Notes: generated from the letters alone by a model not told the origin. Positions 23,526-32,625 are shown, numbered from the stretch's first letter. The stretch is 45,724 nucleotides of DNA from Acetobacteroides hydrogenigenes (GCF_004340205.1 NZ_SLWB01000020.1:1-45724), one strand, 5' to 3'. Made by a program: numbers and translations.

Positions 23526-26126
23526 ATGGAGGAGAATTCAAAAATACTAGTAATAACAAGGAACAAGAAGCGCTTTGCGACTTACTCCACTGCGCTTATG
23601 TTTTTTCCGTTGGTTGCGTGGATGCTAGCAATTGCTAGCAAAAGTTACCCCACAACATTTGCATCCATAGCAAAGATTCACAGCGAGATACCCGTCATTT
23701 GGCTTCTCGATCTTGTTCCCTTTATTTTTGCCAGTGCTATTCTTCTTTTTTTGAAAGAGCATAAGGAAAAGATTTCAGAACTGGAGGATGAGCTAACAGA
23801 AAAGAAGGATACAATTAACCGAAACGCCATCTTTGCCAAGCAAATTGGAGAAGGGAACTTTGCCATTGATATCGAAAGCAACGAAAAGGATGTTCTTGCG
23901 AAGTCGCTGATTCTAATGCGCGACAACCTCCTTAAGAATAACAACAAGGAAGCCGAAGAGGCTTGGATTGCGGAAGGGAAAGAGGCCATTTCAAACATCC
24001 TACGTATCCATAATAAGCTCGACGTACTGGCGTACGAGGTACTTGTCTGCCTTGTAAAGTACTCAAAGGTTGTACAAGGGTCCTTCTACTTCTACGACGA
24101 AGAACGTAAAGCTATCGTAAATCTAGCTTCATACGCATACAACCGCCGTAAGTACGTCAACCAAGAATTTAGAATTGGCGAAGGACTTATTGGTCAGTGC
24201 GCCTACGAAAAGGATATTATTTATAGAACAGAGATACCTGATGATTACTTTACCATAACCTCTGGTATTCTTGGCGATCAGAAGCCACAAGAGCTAATCA
24301 TCATTCCTCTTATTACCGATGAGAAACTTTATGGGATATTAGAGTTTGCATCGATATCTGAGATACCGCCGCTTACGATTCGCTTTTTCAAGGATCTTGC
24401 AGAGATTATTGCCCGTACCATATTCAACATCAGCGTAAACGAGCGCACCGAAAGGTTGCTTCTCGAGTCGCAGCAAATGACCGAAGAGCTGCGCGAAAAC
24501 GAGGAAGAGTTGCGTCAAAATGCAGAAGAAATGATGGCAACCCAAGAGGAACTCGAGAATACGAATACTCGCCTCGAAATGCAAATCAACGAGGTAGAAA
24601 ACGTGCAAAAGAAGCTTCACTCGCTGCTCGAAAATGCCTCAGAGGTTATCTCTATCTACAACAAGGATTTGGCGCTTTCCTATATCAGCCCATCCGTAAC
24701 ATCAATCTTGGGCTTTACCCCCGAGGAAATGATTGACGGTATGGACAAGCAACGCCTTACCAAAAAGGGAGAAGAACATCTCGACGAACTCTTTCAGAAC
24801 CTACTGTATAATCCTCAGCAAAGCTATACCATTCAGTACACCTTCATGAAGAAGAATGGTGACAAAATTTACCTCGAGGTTACAGGCCGCAACCTTATCT
24901 CCGACCCTGCCATCAACGGTATTATTCTTAACATGCAGGATATTACCGAGCGCAAGCGTGCCGAAAAAGAGGAGCGCATGAAGAGTAAGATGCAGGCGCT
25001 TTCGGAAAACTCTATCGACCTTATCATGCGCCTTAGCACTATGGGGCAGATTTTTTACGTCAACCCAACCGTTAAGTCGTATTTCGATATCGATGCCAAA
25101 AAGATACAGAACCAAACCATAAGTTCGGCAAACTTGCCCAACTCGTTGGTAGAGTTTTTTACGACAGCTATATCTACCATCAGCGAAACCAAGCAAAAGA
25201 TGGAAGATGAGATTTCGTTTGAATCCAACTTCGGGAAGACGATCATGCATATCGTTGCGATTCCTGAATTTAACGATAACGAACTTGAAACCATTCTATT
25301 CGTATCGCACGATATCACAGAGTCGAAGCGCATCGAGATGGAGATTCAGGAAAAGAACCGCAACATTACCGAAAGCATCAACTATGCCCAACGCATTCAA
25401 AGTTCGATACTTCCCGATAATAGGTTGCTCCGCAAGTTCCTTCCCAACTCGTTCATGTTCTACCTTCCACGCGATGTGGTCAGCGGCGACTTCCCCTGGA
25501 TGTTCGTTAAAGATCATAACAGCATTTACGTAGCTGCAGTAGACTGTACCGGTCACGGCGTACCCGGAGCGCTGCTCTCGTTCATTGGCTACTTCATTCT
25601 TAACAATACCGTAGATAAGGACAGGTCAATGAGCGCCGGCGAGGTACTGGATGCGCTGCACAACGAGGTTCGTACGACCCTTAAGCAGGATAGAGTTGAT
25701 GCAGATGCCCGCGACGGAATGGATATTGCGCTATGCAAGATCAACCTAAAGGATAATATCCTCGAATTTGCAGGAGCTCACCGTCCGCTATACCTATTGC
25801 GCGACAACCAGCTTCAGGAGTTTAAGGGAGAACGAAGGGCAATTGGAGGTATTCCTTCGATGAAAAAAGCAGAAATGCCGTTTACCAACCATACCATCAA
25901 CATACAGCCATCCGACAAGATCTTTATCTTCTCCGATGGACTACCCGATCAGGTTGGAGGAGCAGAAGGCAAAAAGTATTCGGCTGCTCGAATCAGAAAC
26001 CATATTACGGCAAACCCAGACCTAACCATGACAGAGTACGAGGTGCTATTCAATAAGGACTTTATGGAATATAAGGGTTCTAATAAGCAAATCGACGATA
26101 TACTACTAATTGGAATTGAGTTTTAA
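23526..26126 (+). CDS. GAF-PAS-PAS-PP2C (SpoIIE-type) phosphatase, SiaA-like role
   Basis: An 866-residue membrane-anchored serine/threonine phosphatase. Order: two membrane helices (about 22-42, 58-76), GAF (about 165-305), coiled coil (about 310-365), PAS (about 365-480), second PAS (about 490-605) and a C-terminal SpoIIE/PP2C domain with DVVSGDF, AAVDCTGHGVPGALLSFIG, RDGMDIALCKI, FSDGLPDQVGG and QIDDILLIGI, which hold the metal-binding aspartates. I chose ATG 23526 (MEENSKIL); the longer open frame overlaps the previous gene. It is followed by SiaB- and SiaC-type genes, the order of the Pseudomonas siaABC module, so it should dephosphorylate the SiaC-like protein. Its GAF/PAS sensors replace the HAMP-type sensor of SiaA. 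Confidence 0.9.
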   Translation: MEENSKILVITRNKKRFATYSTALMFFPLVAWMLAIASKSYPTTFASIAKIHSEIPVIWLLDLVPFIFASAILLFLKEHKEKISELEDELTEKKDTINRNAIFAKQIGEGNFAIDIESNEKDVLAKSLILMRDNLLKNNNKEAEEAWIAEGKEAISNILRIHNKLDVLAYEVLVCLVKYSKVVQGSFYFYDEERKAIVNLASYAYNRRKYVNQEFRIGEGLIGQCAYEKDIIYRTEIPDDYFTITSGILGDQKPQELIIIPLITDEKLYGILEFASISEIPPLTIRFFKDLAEIIARTIFNISVNERTERLLLESQQMTEELRENEEELRQNAEEMMATQEELENTNTRLEMQINEVENVQKKLHSLLENASEVISIYNKDLALSYISPSVTSILGFTPEEMIDGMDKQRLTKKGEEHLDELFQNLLYNPQQSYTIQYTFMKKNGDKIYLEVTGRNLISDPAINGIILNMQDITERKRAEKEERMKSKMQALSENSIDLIMRLSTMGQIFYVNPTVKSYFDIDAKKIQNQTISSANLPNSLVEFFTTAISTISETKQKMEDEISFESNFGKTIMHIVAIPEFNDNELETILFVSHDITESKRIEMEIQEKNRNITESINYAQRIQSSILPDNRLLRKFLPNSFMFYLPRDVVSGDFPWMFVKDHNSIYVAAVDCTGHGVPGALLSFIGYFILNNTVDKDRSMSAGEVLDALHNEVRTTLKQDRVDADARDGMDIALCKINLKDNILEFAGAHRPLYLLRDNQLQEFKGERRAIGGIPSMKKAEMPFTNHTINIQPSDKIFIFSDGLPDQVGGAEGKKYSAARIRNHITANPDLTMTEYEVLFNKDFMEYKGSNKQIDDILLIGIEF

Positions 26127-26152
26127 TTAGACACATGTAATAACAACAAGCT

Positions 26153-26725
26153 ATGGACAACAAGAACATTAAGGGGTACATAGAATTCATCTACGATTTT
26201 TACAAGTCGATGAAGGCTCATGAGATATCCCTTGTATATGAGGGGGAAATAACTCATCAGATTACCAAGGCCTTTACCACTATGGCTGAAACAAACATGC
26301 TAAAGGACGAGGAATCGAATTCTGTACAAAAAAAGGTATTCCACGTGATGGTAGAATGCCTCCAAAACATTAGCAAGCATGCTGATGCCCCAGGCCTTGA
26401 GAACGATATTTTTGCCTCTAGGGGACTTTTTATGGTTAGCAAAGGCTCAAACAGCTACAATGTTACAACAGGTAATATTGTTGAAAACGACAAAATATCG
26501 GAGCTAACTGCCCTGCTCGACCATATCAACTCGTTGGATAAGGATGGCCTTAAAGCGCTTCATAAAGAGCAGATGCAAAAGGGTAGCCTATCAGAAAAGG
26601 GAGGTGCAGGACTTGGCTTTATTGACATTGCCCGTAAAACAGGAAATAAGCTCGAATACCATCTTCTTCCTGTTGACGACCTGACCCACTTTTTCGTGCT
26701 AACATCAACCATAACAAGAGAATAA
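26153..26725 (+). CDS. siaB: SiaB family protein kinase
   Basis: A 190-residue SiaB-type kinase (DUF6272-like), a GHKL-fold enzyme that phosphorylates its SiaC partner on threonine. The ATP-binding N box is HVMVECLQNISKHAD (about residues 63-77) and the glycine-rich lid is EKGGAGLGFIDIARKTG (about 148-164). The phosphatase gene lies just upstream and the SiaC-type substrate just downstream, 26 bases away. In Pseudomonas this trio controls a diguanylate cyclase; none is present here. Confidence 0.88.
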   Translation: MDNKNIKGYIEFIYDFYKSMKAHEISLVYEGEITHQITKAFTTMAETNMLKDEESNSVQKKVFHVMVECLQNISKHADAPGLENDIFASRGLFMVSKGSNSYNVTTGNIVENDKISELTALLDHINSLDKDGLKALHKEQMQKGSLSEKGGAGLGFIDIARKTGNKLEYHLLPVDDLTHFFVLTSTITRE

Positions 26726-26751
26726 TAAAGATTTTACCATATTTTTGCGAC

Positions 26752-27132
26752 ATGGAAACAATTAAAATACTTGGAACAGACGACACTCCTAATGTAATTC
26801 TGGATGCTAACAACGAGATTTTCGAAATCTCTGGACGCTCGCTTCCAGAAGACGTGAGCGCTTTCTACGAGCCAATTCTTAGCTGGCTCGACGAGTATGC
26901 CCAAAATCCTAATCCAAAAACCGTTTTCACCTTCAAGCTGGTTTACTTCAACACAGCCTCTTCGAAGCTGCTTCTAGACATCCTGATGCGCTTCGAGCAC
27001 ATGAAGGAAGACGGTGCCGATGTAACCATCCGCTGGTGCTACCCCGACGATGATGAGGATATGGAGGAAGCTGGCGAAGAGTATGCCGATATCGTAGACG
27101 TACCTTTCGAAATGGAGGCTTATTCCCTATAA
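26752..27132 (+). CDS. siaC: SiaC family (DUF1987) regulatory phosphoprotein
   Basis: A 126-residue SiaC/DUF1987 protein, the switch component of the module. The conserved FTFKLVYFNTASSKLLLDIL stretch (residues 59-78) places Thr68 in the same FNT-S setting as the threonine that SiaB phosphorylates in Pseudomonas SiaC. PNVILDANNEIFEISGRSLPED at the N-terminus is the other family block. An acidic loop (DDDEDMEEAGEE) near residues 102-113 is distinctive. Unphosphorylated SiaC binds its output partner; here the next gene, an ABC transporter with an N-terminal regulatory region, is the obvious candidate, though this is inference. Confidence 0.9.
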   Translation: METIKILGTDDTPNVILDANNEIFEISGRSLPEDVSAFYEPILSWLDEYAQNPNPKTVFTFKLVYFNTASSKLLLDILMRFEHMKEDGADVTIRWCYPDDDEDMEEAGEEYADIVDVPFEMEAYSL

Positions 27133-27168
27133 ATCAATTTGAGAACTGGCTGGCGATAACTTGATAGT

Positions 27169-30100
27169 ATGAGCGAAGAAATCTTAAGAGCGCTGATGCA
27201 GCTTTTTGCCCTTATCGTAAAACAAGACGAAGGGGTAGAGCGTAAGGAACGAGAGTACGTAGAAAACTTTCTGGTTCAGCAGCTCAACGAGGATGCGGTA
27301 AAGGAGTATCTTACTCTTTTCGACCAGCATGCAGGACTGCTAGCAACCGATGGCGAAGAGGAAAAGGAAACTAAAAAGAGTAGACTTACCTCCGTAAAAG
27401 ATTCGGTGCGCATTCTTGGAATCTGTAAGAAGATTAACAAAACGCTTACGCAGCGACAAAAAATTGTCGTTCTCGTTCGTCTATTCGAGCTAGTAAACTC
27501 CGAGGGTCGCTTCTCGGAACAGCGCATGGCAATTATCAATACCGTCGCCGAAGTTTTCAACCTTTCGAAGGAAGAATTTAAGGGAATAGAGGAGTTTGTC
27601 CTAAACAACACCGCCGAAAAACTAGACTTGCCTGACGTACTCACTGTCCATAGCAGAACGATAGAGACGGAAGGCAAGCAAATCTTTTCCGAAGGTCTAT
27701 CGGGCATTATCGCCATACTTCAGATCAAATCAGTAGAGCTCTACTTTCTGAAGTACACCGGCCATGACGACCTCTTCCTCAATGGTCTTCCGATCAACAA
27801 CAAGCGCATATACCTCTTTGCCAACGGTTCTACTATACGTTTGCCAAAGGCAAAGCCCATTTACTACTCCGATGTTCTTGCCCGCTTCAAGGCTGATGAG
27901 AACTACACTCCTCTTTCATACGAGGTAAACAACATCAGCTACCGATTTAAAACCGGAAACCTTGGACTACGCAGCATCTCGTTTGCCGAGGAACAGGGAA
28001 AACTCATCGGCATTATGGGAGCCAGTGGAGCAGGTAAAACCACACTCCTTAACGTGCTTTCGGGCATCGAAAACCCCACCGAAGGCGAGGTGCTGATTAA
28101 CGGGCTAAACCTTCACTCGCAAAGCGAAGAGCTTAAAGGCATCATTGGCTTTATTCCACAAGACGACCTGCTAATCGAGGAACTTACCGTTTTCGAGAAC
28201 CTATACTACAACGCGAAGCTTTGCTTTAAAGATAAAACAGATACAGAGGTTCGCGATTTAGTTGATAAAACGTTGCTTCTTCTTGGGCTCATTGACCAAA
28301 AGGACTTAAAGGTTGGAAGCCCACTAAACAAAATGATTAGCGGTGGCCAACGCAAGCGCCTTAACATTGCGCTGGAGCTTATCCGCGAGCCATCTATTCT
28401 ATTTGTTGATGAGCCGACATCGGGACTTTCGTCGCGCGACTCGGAAAACGTGATGGACCTTCTGCGCGAGCTTGCCCTAAAAGGAAAGCTCGTGTTTGTG
28501 GTTATCCACCAGCCATCGTCGGATATCTACAAAATGTTCGACAACATGCTGATCCTCGATACAGGAGGATACCTCATCTACCAGGGAAATCCAGTAGAGG
28601 CAGTAATGTACTTTAAGCGTCTCGACGCCCAAATCAATAGCGATGTTGGGGAATGCCCAACCTGTGGCAATGTAAATCCAGAGCTAATATTCAACATTGT
28701 AGAAGCAAAGGTGGTCGATGAATTTGGCCGCTACACAGCCCTTAGAAAGGTATCGCCTCCAAAGTGGGAAGAGCACTACAAGGAAAACATCAAGATGCCA
28801 AAGGTGGAAACCATCAAAAACGCACCACCATCGGCGCTAAAGATACCTTCAAAGTTAAAGCAGTTCTTCATCTACACGATGCGAGACTTCCGTAGTAAGA
28901 TTAGCAACATCCAGTATGTGATGCTTAACTTGCTCGAGATGCCAATTCTCGCCTTTATTCTTGCATACGTAACCCGCTATATAGCCAACCCAAAATCGGA
29001 CATATACATTTTTAAGGATAACGAGAATATCCCGATTTTCATCTTCATGTCCATCATCGTAGCGCTATTCGTTGGGCTAACTTTGAGTGCAGAAGAGATT
29101 TTCCGCGACCAAAAGATACTAAAACGAGAATCGTTCTTAAACCTCAGCAGGTTAAGCTACCTTTTCTCTAAAACGCTTATACTGCTTTCGTTATCGGCAA
29201 TCCAAACTATACTTTTTGTTCTGATTGCTAATTCCATCCTTGGGATAAAGGATATGTACTTTACCTACTGGCTAGTACTATTCTCAACGGCCGTATTCGC
29301 GAACCTGCTCGGATTAAACATCTCGGCAACATTCAACTCCGTTGTTACCATTTACATTGTTATTCCATTGTTGATGATTCCAATGATGATGCTTAGCGGC
29401 GCCATGTTCACCTTCGAAAAACTGAACCGCAGCATCAGCAGCACCAATCGTGTTCCAATTATCGCCGACCTTATGGCAACCAAATGGGGCTACGAAGCGC
29501 TTGTCGTATCTCAGTTTAAGGATAACCAATTTGAAAAGTACTTCTACGACATAGATAAGGAAGAAAGCAAGGCCAACTACAAACTAGTTTCCTACCTTCC
29601 AGAACTACAAAAGCGCCTCGACCAAAATGGAGAAGCGCTAAAGAATCCAACATCCGCAACTAGTAAAGAAGTACTAGAGGATAACATTGCAGTACTACGC
29701 CATGCCTTTGCTCTAGAGAAAATAGCAGTTCCTGAAATTAGGTTTGCTTATCTAGATCAGTTCACTCCTTCAACGTATAACGTAGCCATAAACAAAGCGG
29801 CTTACAGCTACACCGATCAACTCCTAAGCTACTATGGAAAAGCATTTGCACGTTTTAACGGCAAAAAAGAGGCATTACGTTCCTTCATGGTCAACAAAAA
29901 CGAAAAGGTTTACAACGAACTTCGCGCACAGTACCATAACGAAAGCATTAGCGATTTAGTAAAGCGACCTTTCGAGAAGAATAAAATACTACAATTTGGC
30001 AATGAACTCGTTCAACAGTACGAACCTATTTTCAAAGATCCTTCTCCTAAAGGATTCTTCGATTTCCGTTCGCACTTTTTGGCCCCCCAAAAGTATTTTG

Positions 30101-30261
30101 CAGGTAACTACATAGACACCTACTGGTTTAACGTTGCCATGATATGGCTGATGTCGATTCTTCTTTTTATAGCCCTTTACTTTGAACTACTGAAAAAATT
30201 GCTATTTTCGTTCCCATATAGACTAGCATTGTTAAAACCCAAAAGTAAAGCCGAAAATTAA
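27169..30261 (+). CDS. TerB-like/ABCG-type fusion transporter
   Basis: A 1030-residue half-transporter with an unusual front end. Residues 1-150 look like a TerB-type helical domain (LMQLFALIVKQDEGVERKER; LVRLFELVNSEGRFSEQRMA). Residues about 190-245 (DLFLNGLPINNKRIYLFANG) resemble the end of an FHA domain; this is tentative. The ATPase follows: Walker A GASGAGKTT (about 284-292), signature ISGGQRKRLNIA (about 390), Walker B FVDEPTSGLSSRD (about 412). A CPTCGN motif (about 503) precedes five to six membrane helices (about 590-760), a 220-residue outward loop and a last helix near 990-1010. This is ABCG (WHITE) topology. It starts 36 bases after siaC and overlaps the lipoprotein gene by one base. 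Confidence 0.9.
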   Translation: MSEEILRALMQLFALIVKQDEGVERKEREYVENFLVQQLNEDAVKEYLTLFDQHAGLLATDGEEEKETKKSRLTSVKDSVRILGICKKINKTLTQRQKIVVLVRLFELVNSEGRFSEQRMAIINTVAEVFNLSKEEFKGIEEFVLNNTAEKLDLPDVLTVHSRTIETEGKQIFSEGLSGIIAILQIKSVELYFLKYTGHDDLFLNGLPINNKRIYLFANGSTIRLPKAKPIYYSDVLARFKADENYTPLSYEVNNISYRFKTGNLGLRSISFAEEQGKLIGIMGASGAGKTTLLNVLSGIENPTEGEVLINGLNLHSQSEELKGIIGFIPQDDLLIEELTVFENLYYNAKLCFKDKTDTEVRDLVDKTLLLLGLIDQKDLKVGSPLNKMISGGQRKRLNIALELIREPSILFVDEPTSGLSSRDSENVMDLLRELALKGKLVFVVIHQPSSDIYKMFDNMLILDTGGYLIYQGNPVEAVMYFKRLDAQINSDVGECPTCGNVNPELIFNIVEAKVVDEFGRYTALRKVSPPKWEEHYKENIKMPKVETIKNAPPSALKIPSKLKQFFIYTMRDFRSKISNIQYVMLNLLEMPILAFILAYVTRYIANPKSDIYIFKDNENIPIFIFMSIIVALFVGLTLSAEEIFRDQKILKRESFLNLSRLSYLFSKTLILLSLSAIQTILFVLIANSILGIKDMYFTYWLVLFSTAVFANLLGLNISATFNSVVTIYIVIPLLMIPMMMLSGAMFTFEKLNRSISSTNRVPIIADLMATKWGYEALVVSQFKDNQFEKYFYDIDKEESKANYKLVSYLPELQKRLDQNGEALKNPTSATSKEVLEDNIAVLRHAFALEKIAVPEIRFAYLDQFTPSTYNVAINKAAYSYTDQLLSYYGKAFARFNGKKEALRSFMVNKNEKVYNELRAQYHNESISDLVKRPFEKNKILQFGNELVQQYEPIFKDPSPKGFFDFRSHFLAPQKYFAGNYIDTYWFNVAMIWLMSILLFIALYFELLKKLLFSFPYRLALLKPKSKAEN

Positions 30262-31190
30262 TGGGAATAATCAAAAGAGTCGGTTTTCTCCTTGCGCTTA
30301 CCGTTTTGCTCTACTCTTGCATGTCGGATACAGCAAAAAAAGCAAAAAATGAGTTCGAAATGCCCGACTCTCTCGTATCTACAGATACAACTAACGGAGA
30401 ACAGGCGTTAGACCAAACAAAAGATATGGTAGACCATATGGTTGATAACCTAGGATCTCCTATTGAAACTATTGCCCTGCTAAAAAGTTTGGGAATTCCA
30501 TTTAACAGCACGCTTCTGGCTTCGAACGACGATGTAGACCGCTTCAATAGTAGCTACTCGCAGGCAGCCGCACTTGGCATCTATGGTGCCGACCTAGGTT
30601 ATCTGAACTTCTATGGTAAAACATCTCATGTTCTTAGCTACATCTCAACCGTAAAGGGCCTTGCGGATGAGCTCAAAGTTGGTCAATTTTTTGACTACAG
30701 CACACTTAAAAGACTTGCATCCAACAACGACAATATAGACTCGTTAATATTCATCTCGCGCAAAAGCATGAACCGAATAGACGAGTATCTACGCAAAACC
30801 CAACGAAGTAGCCTAAGCGCTGCTATTGTAACGGGCGTTTGGATAGAAGGAATGCACTACGTAACTCAATTTTATAGGCTTAACCAAAAAAGTCGTCTTA
30901 AAGAAGCAATAGGAGACCAAAAAAACCTAATTGCGCTACTCATCAAGGTTTTGAACGGCTACACCTACCATCCCGAAATGGCGGAGATGAAAAAGTACCT
31001 TGAGTACATCAACGAGCCTTACAAGAATGTTACAATAACAGTCCAAGAAGGAGAGCCAGAATATAAGGAGATTAACGGCATTTATACCGTTATCCAGCAC
31101 GACAAAACGGTTATAAATATAACCACCAAGCAGATTAACGAAATCACAGCCCGTATCCAAAAGGTACGAAGTAAACTATTGGGGGAATAG
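30261..31190 (+). CDS. Lipoprotein of unknown function
   Basis: A 309-residue lipoprotein (signal ...LLALTVLLYSC, lipid-modified Cys near residue 20). The mature part is helical, with PIETIALLKSLGIPFNSTLLA, AAALGIYGADLGYLNFYGKT and ITGVWIEGMHYVTQFYRL-like segments. I know of similar lipoproteins next to such ABC genes in Bacteroidota but no function. Start and the ABC stop overlap (TAATG), so translation is coupled and a functional link to the transporter is likely. It may be the periplasmic or outer-membrane partner. Confidence 0.82.
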   Translation: MGIIKRVGFLLALTVLLYSCMSDTAKKAKNEFEMPDSLVSTDTTNGEQALDQTKDMVDHMVDNLGSPIETIALLKSLGIPFNSTLLASNDDVDRFNSSYSQAAALGIYGADLGYLNFYGKTSHVLSYISTVKGLADELKVGQFFDYSTLKRLASNNDNIDSLIFISRKSMNRIDEYLRKTQRSSLSAAIVTGVWIEGMHYVTQFYRLNQKSRLKEAIGDQKNLIALLIKVLNGYTYHPEMAEMKKYLEYINEPYKNVTITVQEGEPEYKEINGIYTVIQHDKTVINITTKQINEITARIQKVRSKLLGE

Positions 31191-31194
31191 CACT

Positions 31195-31644
31195 ATGAAA
31201 AAGATACTTCTATTTATAATCTTTGGTTTTGTTTTCTGCCTATTAGGTACAAACAAGGTGTTTGCACAATCAGAAGAACAGCTGCTTGAAATAAACGGAA
31301 AAAAAGCCAACAAGGCCTGCAAGGTGACCTACGAGAAGGACTACAAGATTAAGCTTCTTGAAGGCACGCCAGCTCCTCAAAGCAAATTTACCGTGGTTCT
31401 TACCAAAAACGTTCAGTACCGATTTGTAATAGTAAGCTCTAGGGATTTCCCCGGTCAGGGCATATTTAAGCTTTACGACAATGGAAAAGTCGTTTTGAAT
31501 AGTTACCAAGAAAACACCGATACGGTAATGGATGTCATTGACTTTAATTGTACAAAAACAGGCCCCTATCACATATTTTGTGAGTTTAAGGATGGAATGG
31601 CGGGTAATGCAGTCTTAGGCCTTTACGTAGTAAGAATACTCTGA
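31195..31644 (+). CDS. Small secreted protein of unknown function
   Basis: A 149-residue protein with a signal peptide (MKKILLFIIFGFVFCLLGTN...VFAQ, cleavage near residue 25) and a compact beta-rich body (YKIKLLEGTPAPQSKFTVVL, YRFVIVSSRDFPGQGIFKLY, GPYHIFCEFKDGMAGNAVLG) suggestive of a single immunoglobulin-like or jelly-roll domain. There is no enzymatic motif. It starts four bases after the lipoprotein stop and is the last gene of the cluster, followed by a terminator. Confidence 0.8.
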   Translation: MKKILLFIIFGFVFCLLGTNKVFAQSEEQLLEINGKKANKACKVTYEKDYKIKLLEGTPAPQSKFTVVLTKNVQYRFVIVSSRDFPGQGIFKLYDNGKVVLNSYQENTDTVMDVIDFNCTKTGPYHIFCEFKDGMAGNAVLGLYVVRIL

Positions 31645-31664
31645 CACTTGCAATAAGATAAAAG

Positions 31665-31695
31665 AAGAGGGATTTCTATTCGAAATCCCTCTTTT
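31665..31695. terminator. Terminator at the end of the sia-ABC cluster
   Basis: AAGAGGGATTTC / GAAATCCCTCTT forms a perfect 12-bp stem with a 5-base loop, followed by T-rich sequence. On the other strand it also ends the DgkA-like gene's transcript. Confidence 0.9.
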
Positions 31696-31700
31696 ACTTT

Positions 31701-32078
31701 TTAAAAGAACAGCTTTGGAGTAAAAACAATTAAGCCCACAACAAAAGCTGTAAAATTGGCAATAAGAACAGAAGCGGCTCCTAGGCTCTTAGCCACGTCT
31801 ATAAAAGGAGCATCAGCCATATTCGGTGCACTCGCCAAAAACTCAATAGAAATACTAGCAGCAACTGTAGAAAGCACAAAGCCTATTGCAAAAACAACAA
31901 AAACCCATTCCACGCTAGTAAGTTCAAATTCAATTCCAGCAATTACAACAACTATAGCAGCAGCAATATCGAACCACGCATTAGGTTCAAATTCAATGAG
32001 GTTTGCAACACCTTCAAAACCGAGTTTTAAGGTCCTATACCTAGATCGTACCGAAAGCTTTTTCATAGAAGTATTCAT
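31701..32078 (-). CDS. DgkA-like membrane protein with altered active site
   Basis: A 125-residue three-helix membrane protein of the diacylglycerol/undecaprenol kinase family. The frame RSRYRTLKLGFEGVANLIEFEPNAW..., TSVEWVFVVFAIGFVLST and VAKSLGAASVLIA follows DgkA. But where DgkA has VEILNSAIE, this protein has VAASISIE: the catalytic Glu69 aligns with Val, Asn72 with Ser, Asp80 with Ser and Asp95 with Ser. Glu76 and Lys94 equivalents remain. It is probably not a normal kinase. ATG 32078 is used; a TTG four codons earlier is less likely. Confidence 0.78.
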   Translation of the reverse strand: MNTSMKKLSVRSRYRTLKLGFEGVANLIEFEPNAWFDIAAAIVVVIAGIEFELTSVEWVFVVFAIGFVLSTVAASISIEFLASAPNMADAPFIDVAKSLGAASVLIANFTAFVVGLIVFTPKLFF

Positions 32079-32336
32079 AGCAACTAACAATTGTTTATTA
32101 AAACGTTTGACGTGTTTTCGCTAACAAATAAAAGCCACAAAGCATAGAGTAAAATTCGCACTATACGAACTAAAAGTCAACTAAAAAACCAACAAATAAG
32201 TATTATTGTATCCGATAAATAGAAGTAATATCAAACAAATATTTTCAAGACCAATACTCATTTTTATTCAATAAATAAACCTTAATTAAATTTCGATTGT
32301 TATATTTACAAAAAAGACAATTAATACTTCGACAAA

Positions 32337-32555
32337 ATGGATACACAAGCAAAAAAACCAGTTGAAAAGGTAAAAGGCAAGAGAGGAAGAAAGCCCCGTC
32401 AAACGCCTGTAGAACTTATCATTTCACTTATTAACAAGCTCGAATCATTCGAAGATTTAGACAGGCTAGCCGATGAAATTGTAACCATTAGAAACAGCAA
32501 AAAGGAAGCTGAAATTAACAGGCTTAAAGCCCAACTTGCCAAGCTTCAAGGATAG
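32337..32555 (+). CDS. Small basic protein with an AT-hook-like motif
   Basis: A 72-residue protein: a lysine-rich N-terminus with GKRGRKPRQ (about residues 14-22), which is the core of an AT-hook DNA-binding motif, followed by two amphipathic helices (PVELIISLINKLESFEDLDR and EAEINRLKAQLAKLQ) that could form a coiled coil. I know no function. It lies alone, with a possible -7 box TATATTTA at 32301-32308 and a strong terminator right behind it, both of which favour a real gene. The 258-base gap upstream is AT-rich and otherwise featureless. Confidence 0.7.
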   Translation: MDTQAKKPVEKVKGKRGRKPRQTPVELIISLINKLESFEDLDRLADEIVTIRNSKKEAEINRLKAQLAKLQG

Positions 32556-32577
32556 CCGTAAGCAAGAAAAAGAACAT

Positions 32578-32613
32578 AAAGCACGTAGAAAACCATCTTC
32601 TACGTGCTTTTTT
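32578..32613 (+). terminator. Terminator of the small basic protein gene
   Basis: AAAGCACGTAGAA / TTCTACGTGCTTT makes a perfect 13-bp stem with a 7-base loop, followed by TTT. Confidence 0.9.
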
Positions 32614-32625
32614 ACAATAAGGAAA

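Noticed and set aside
27169-30261. Idea that the ABC protein is a tellurite-resistance factor because of its TerB-like start
   Set aside because: TerB-like domains occur in many envelope-linked proteins; no other ter genes are present.
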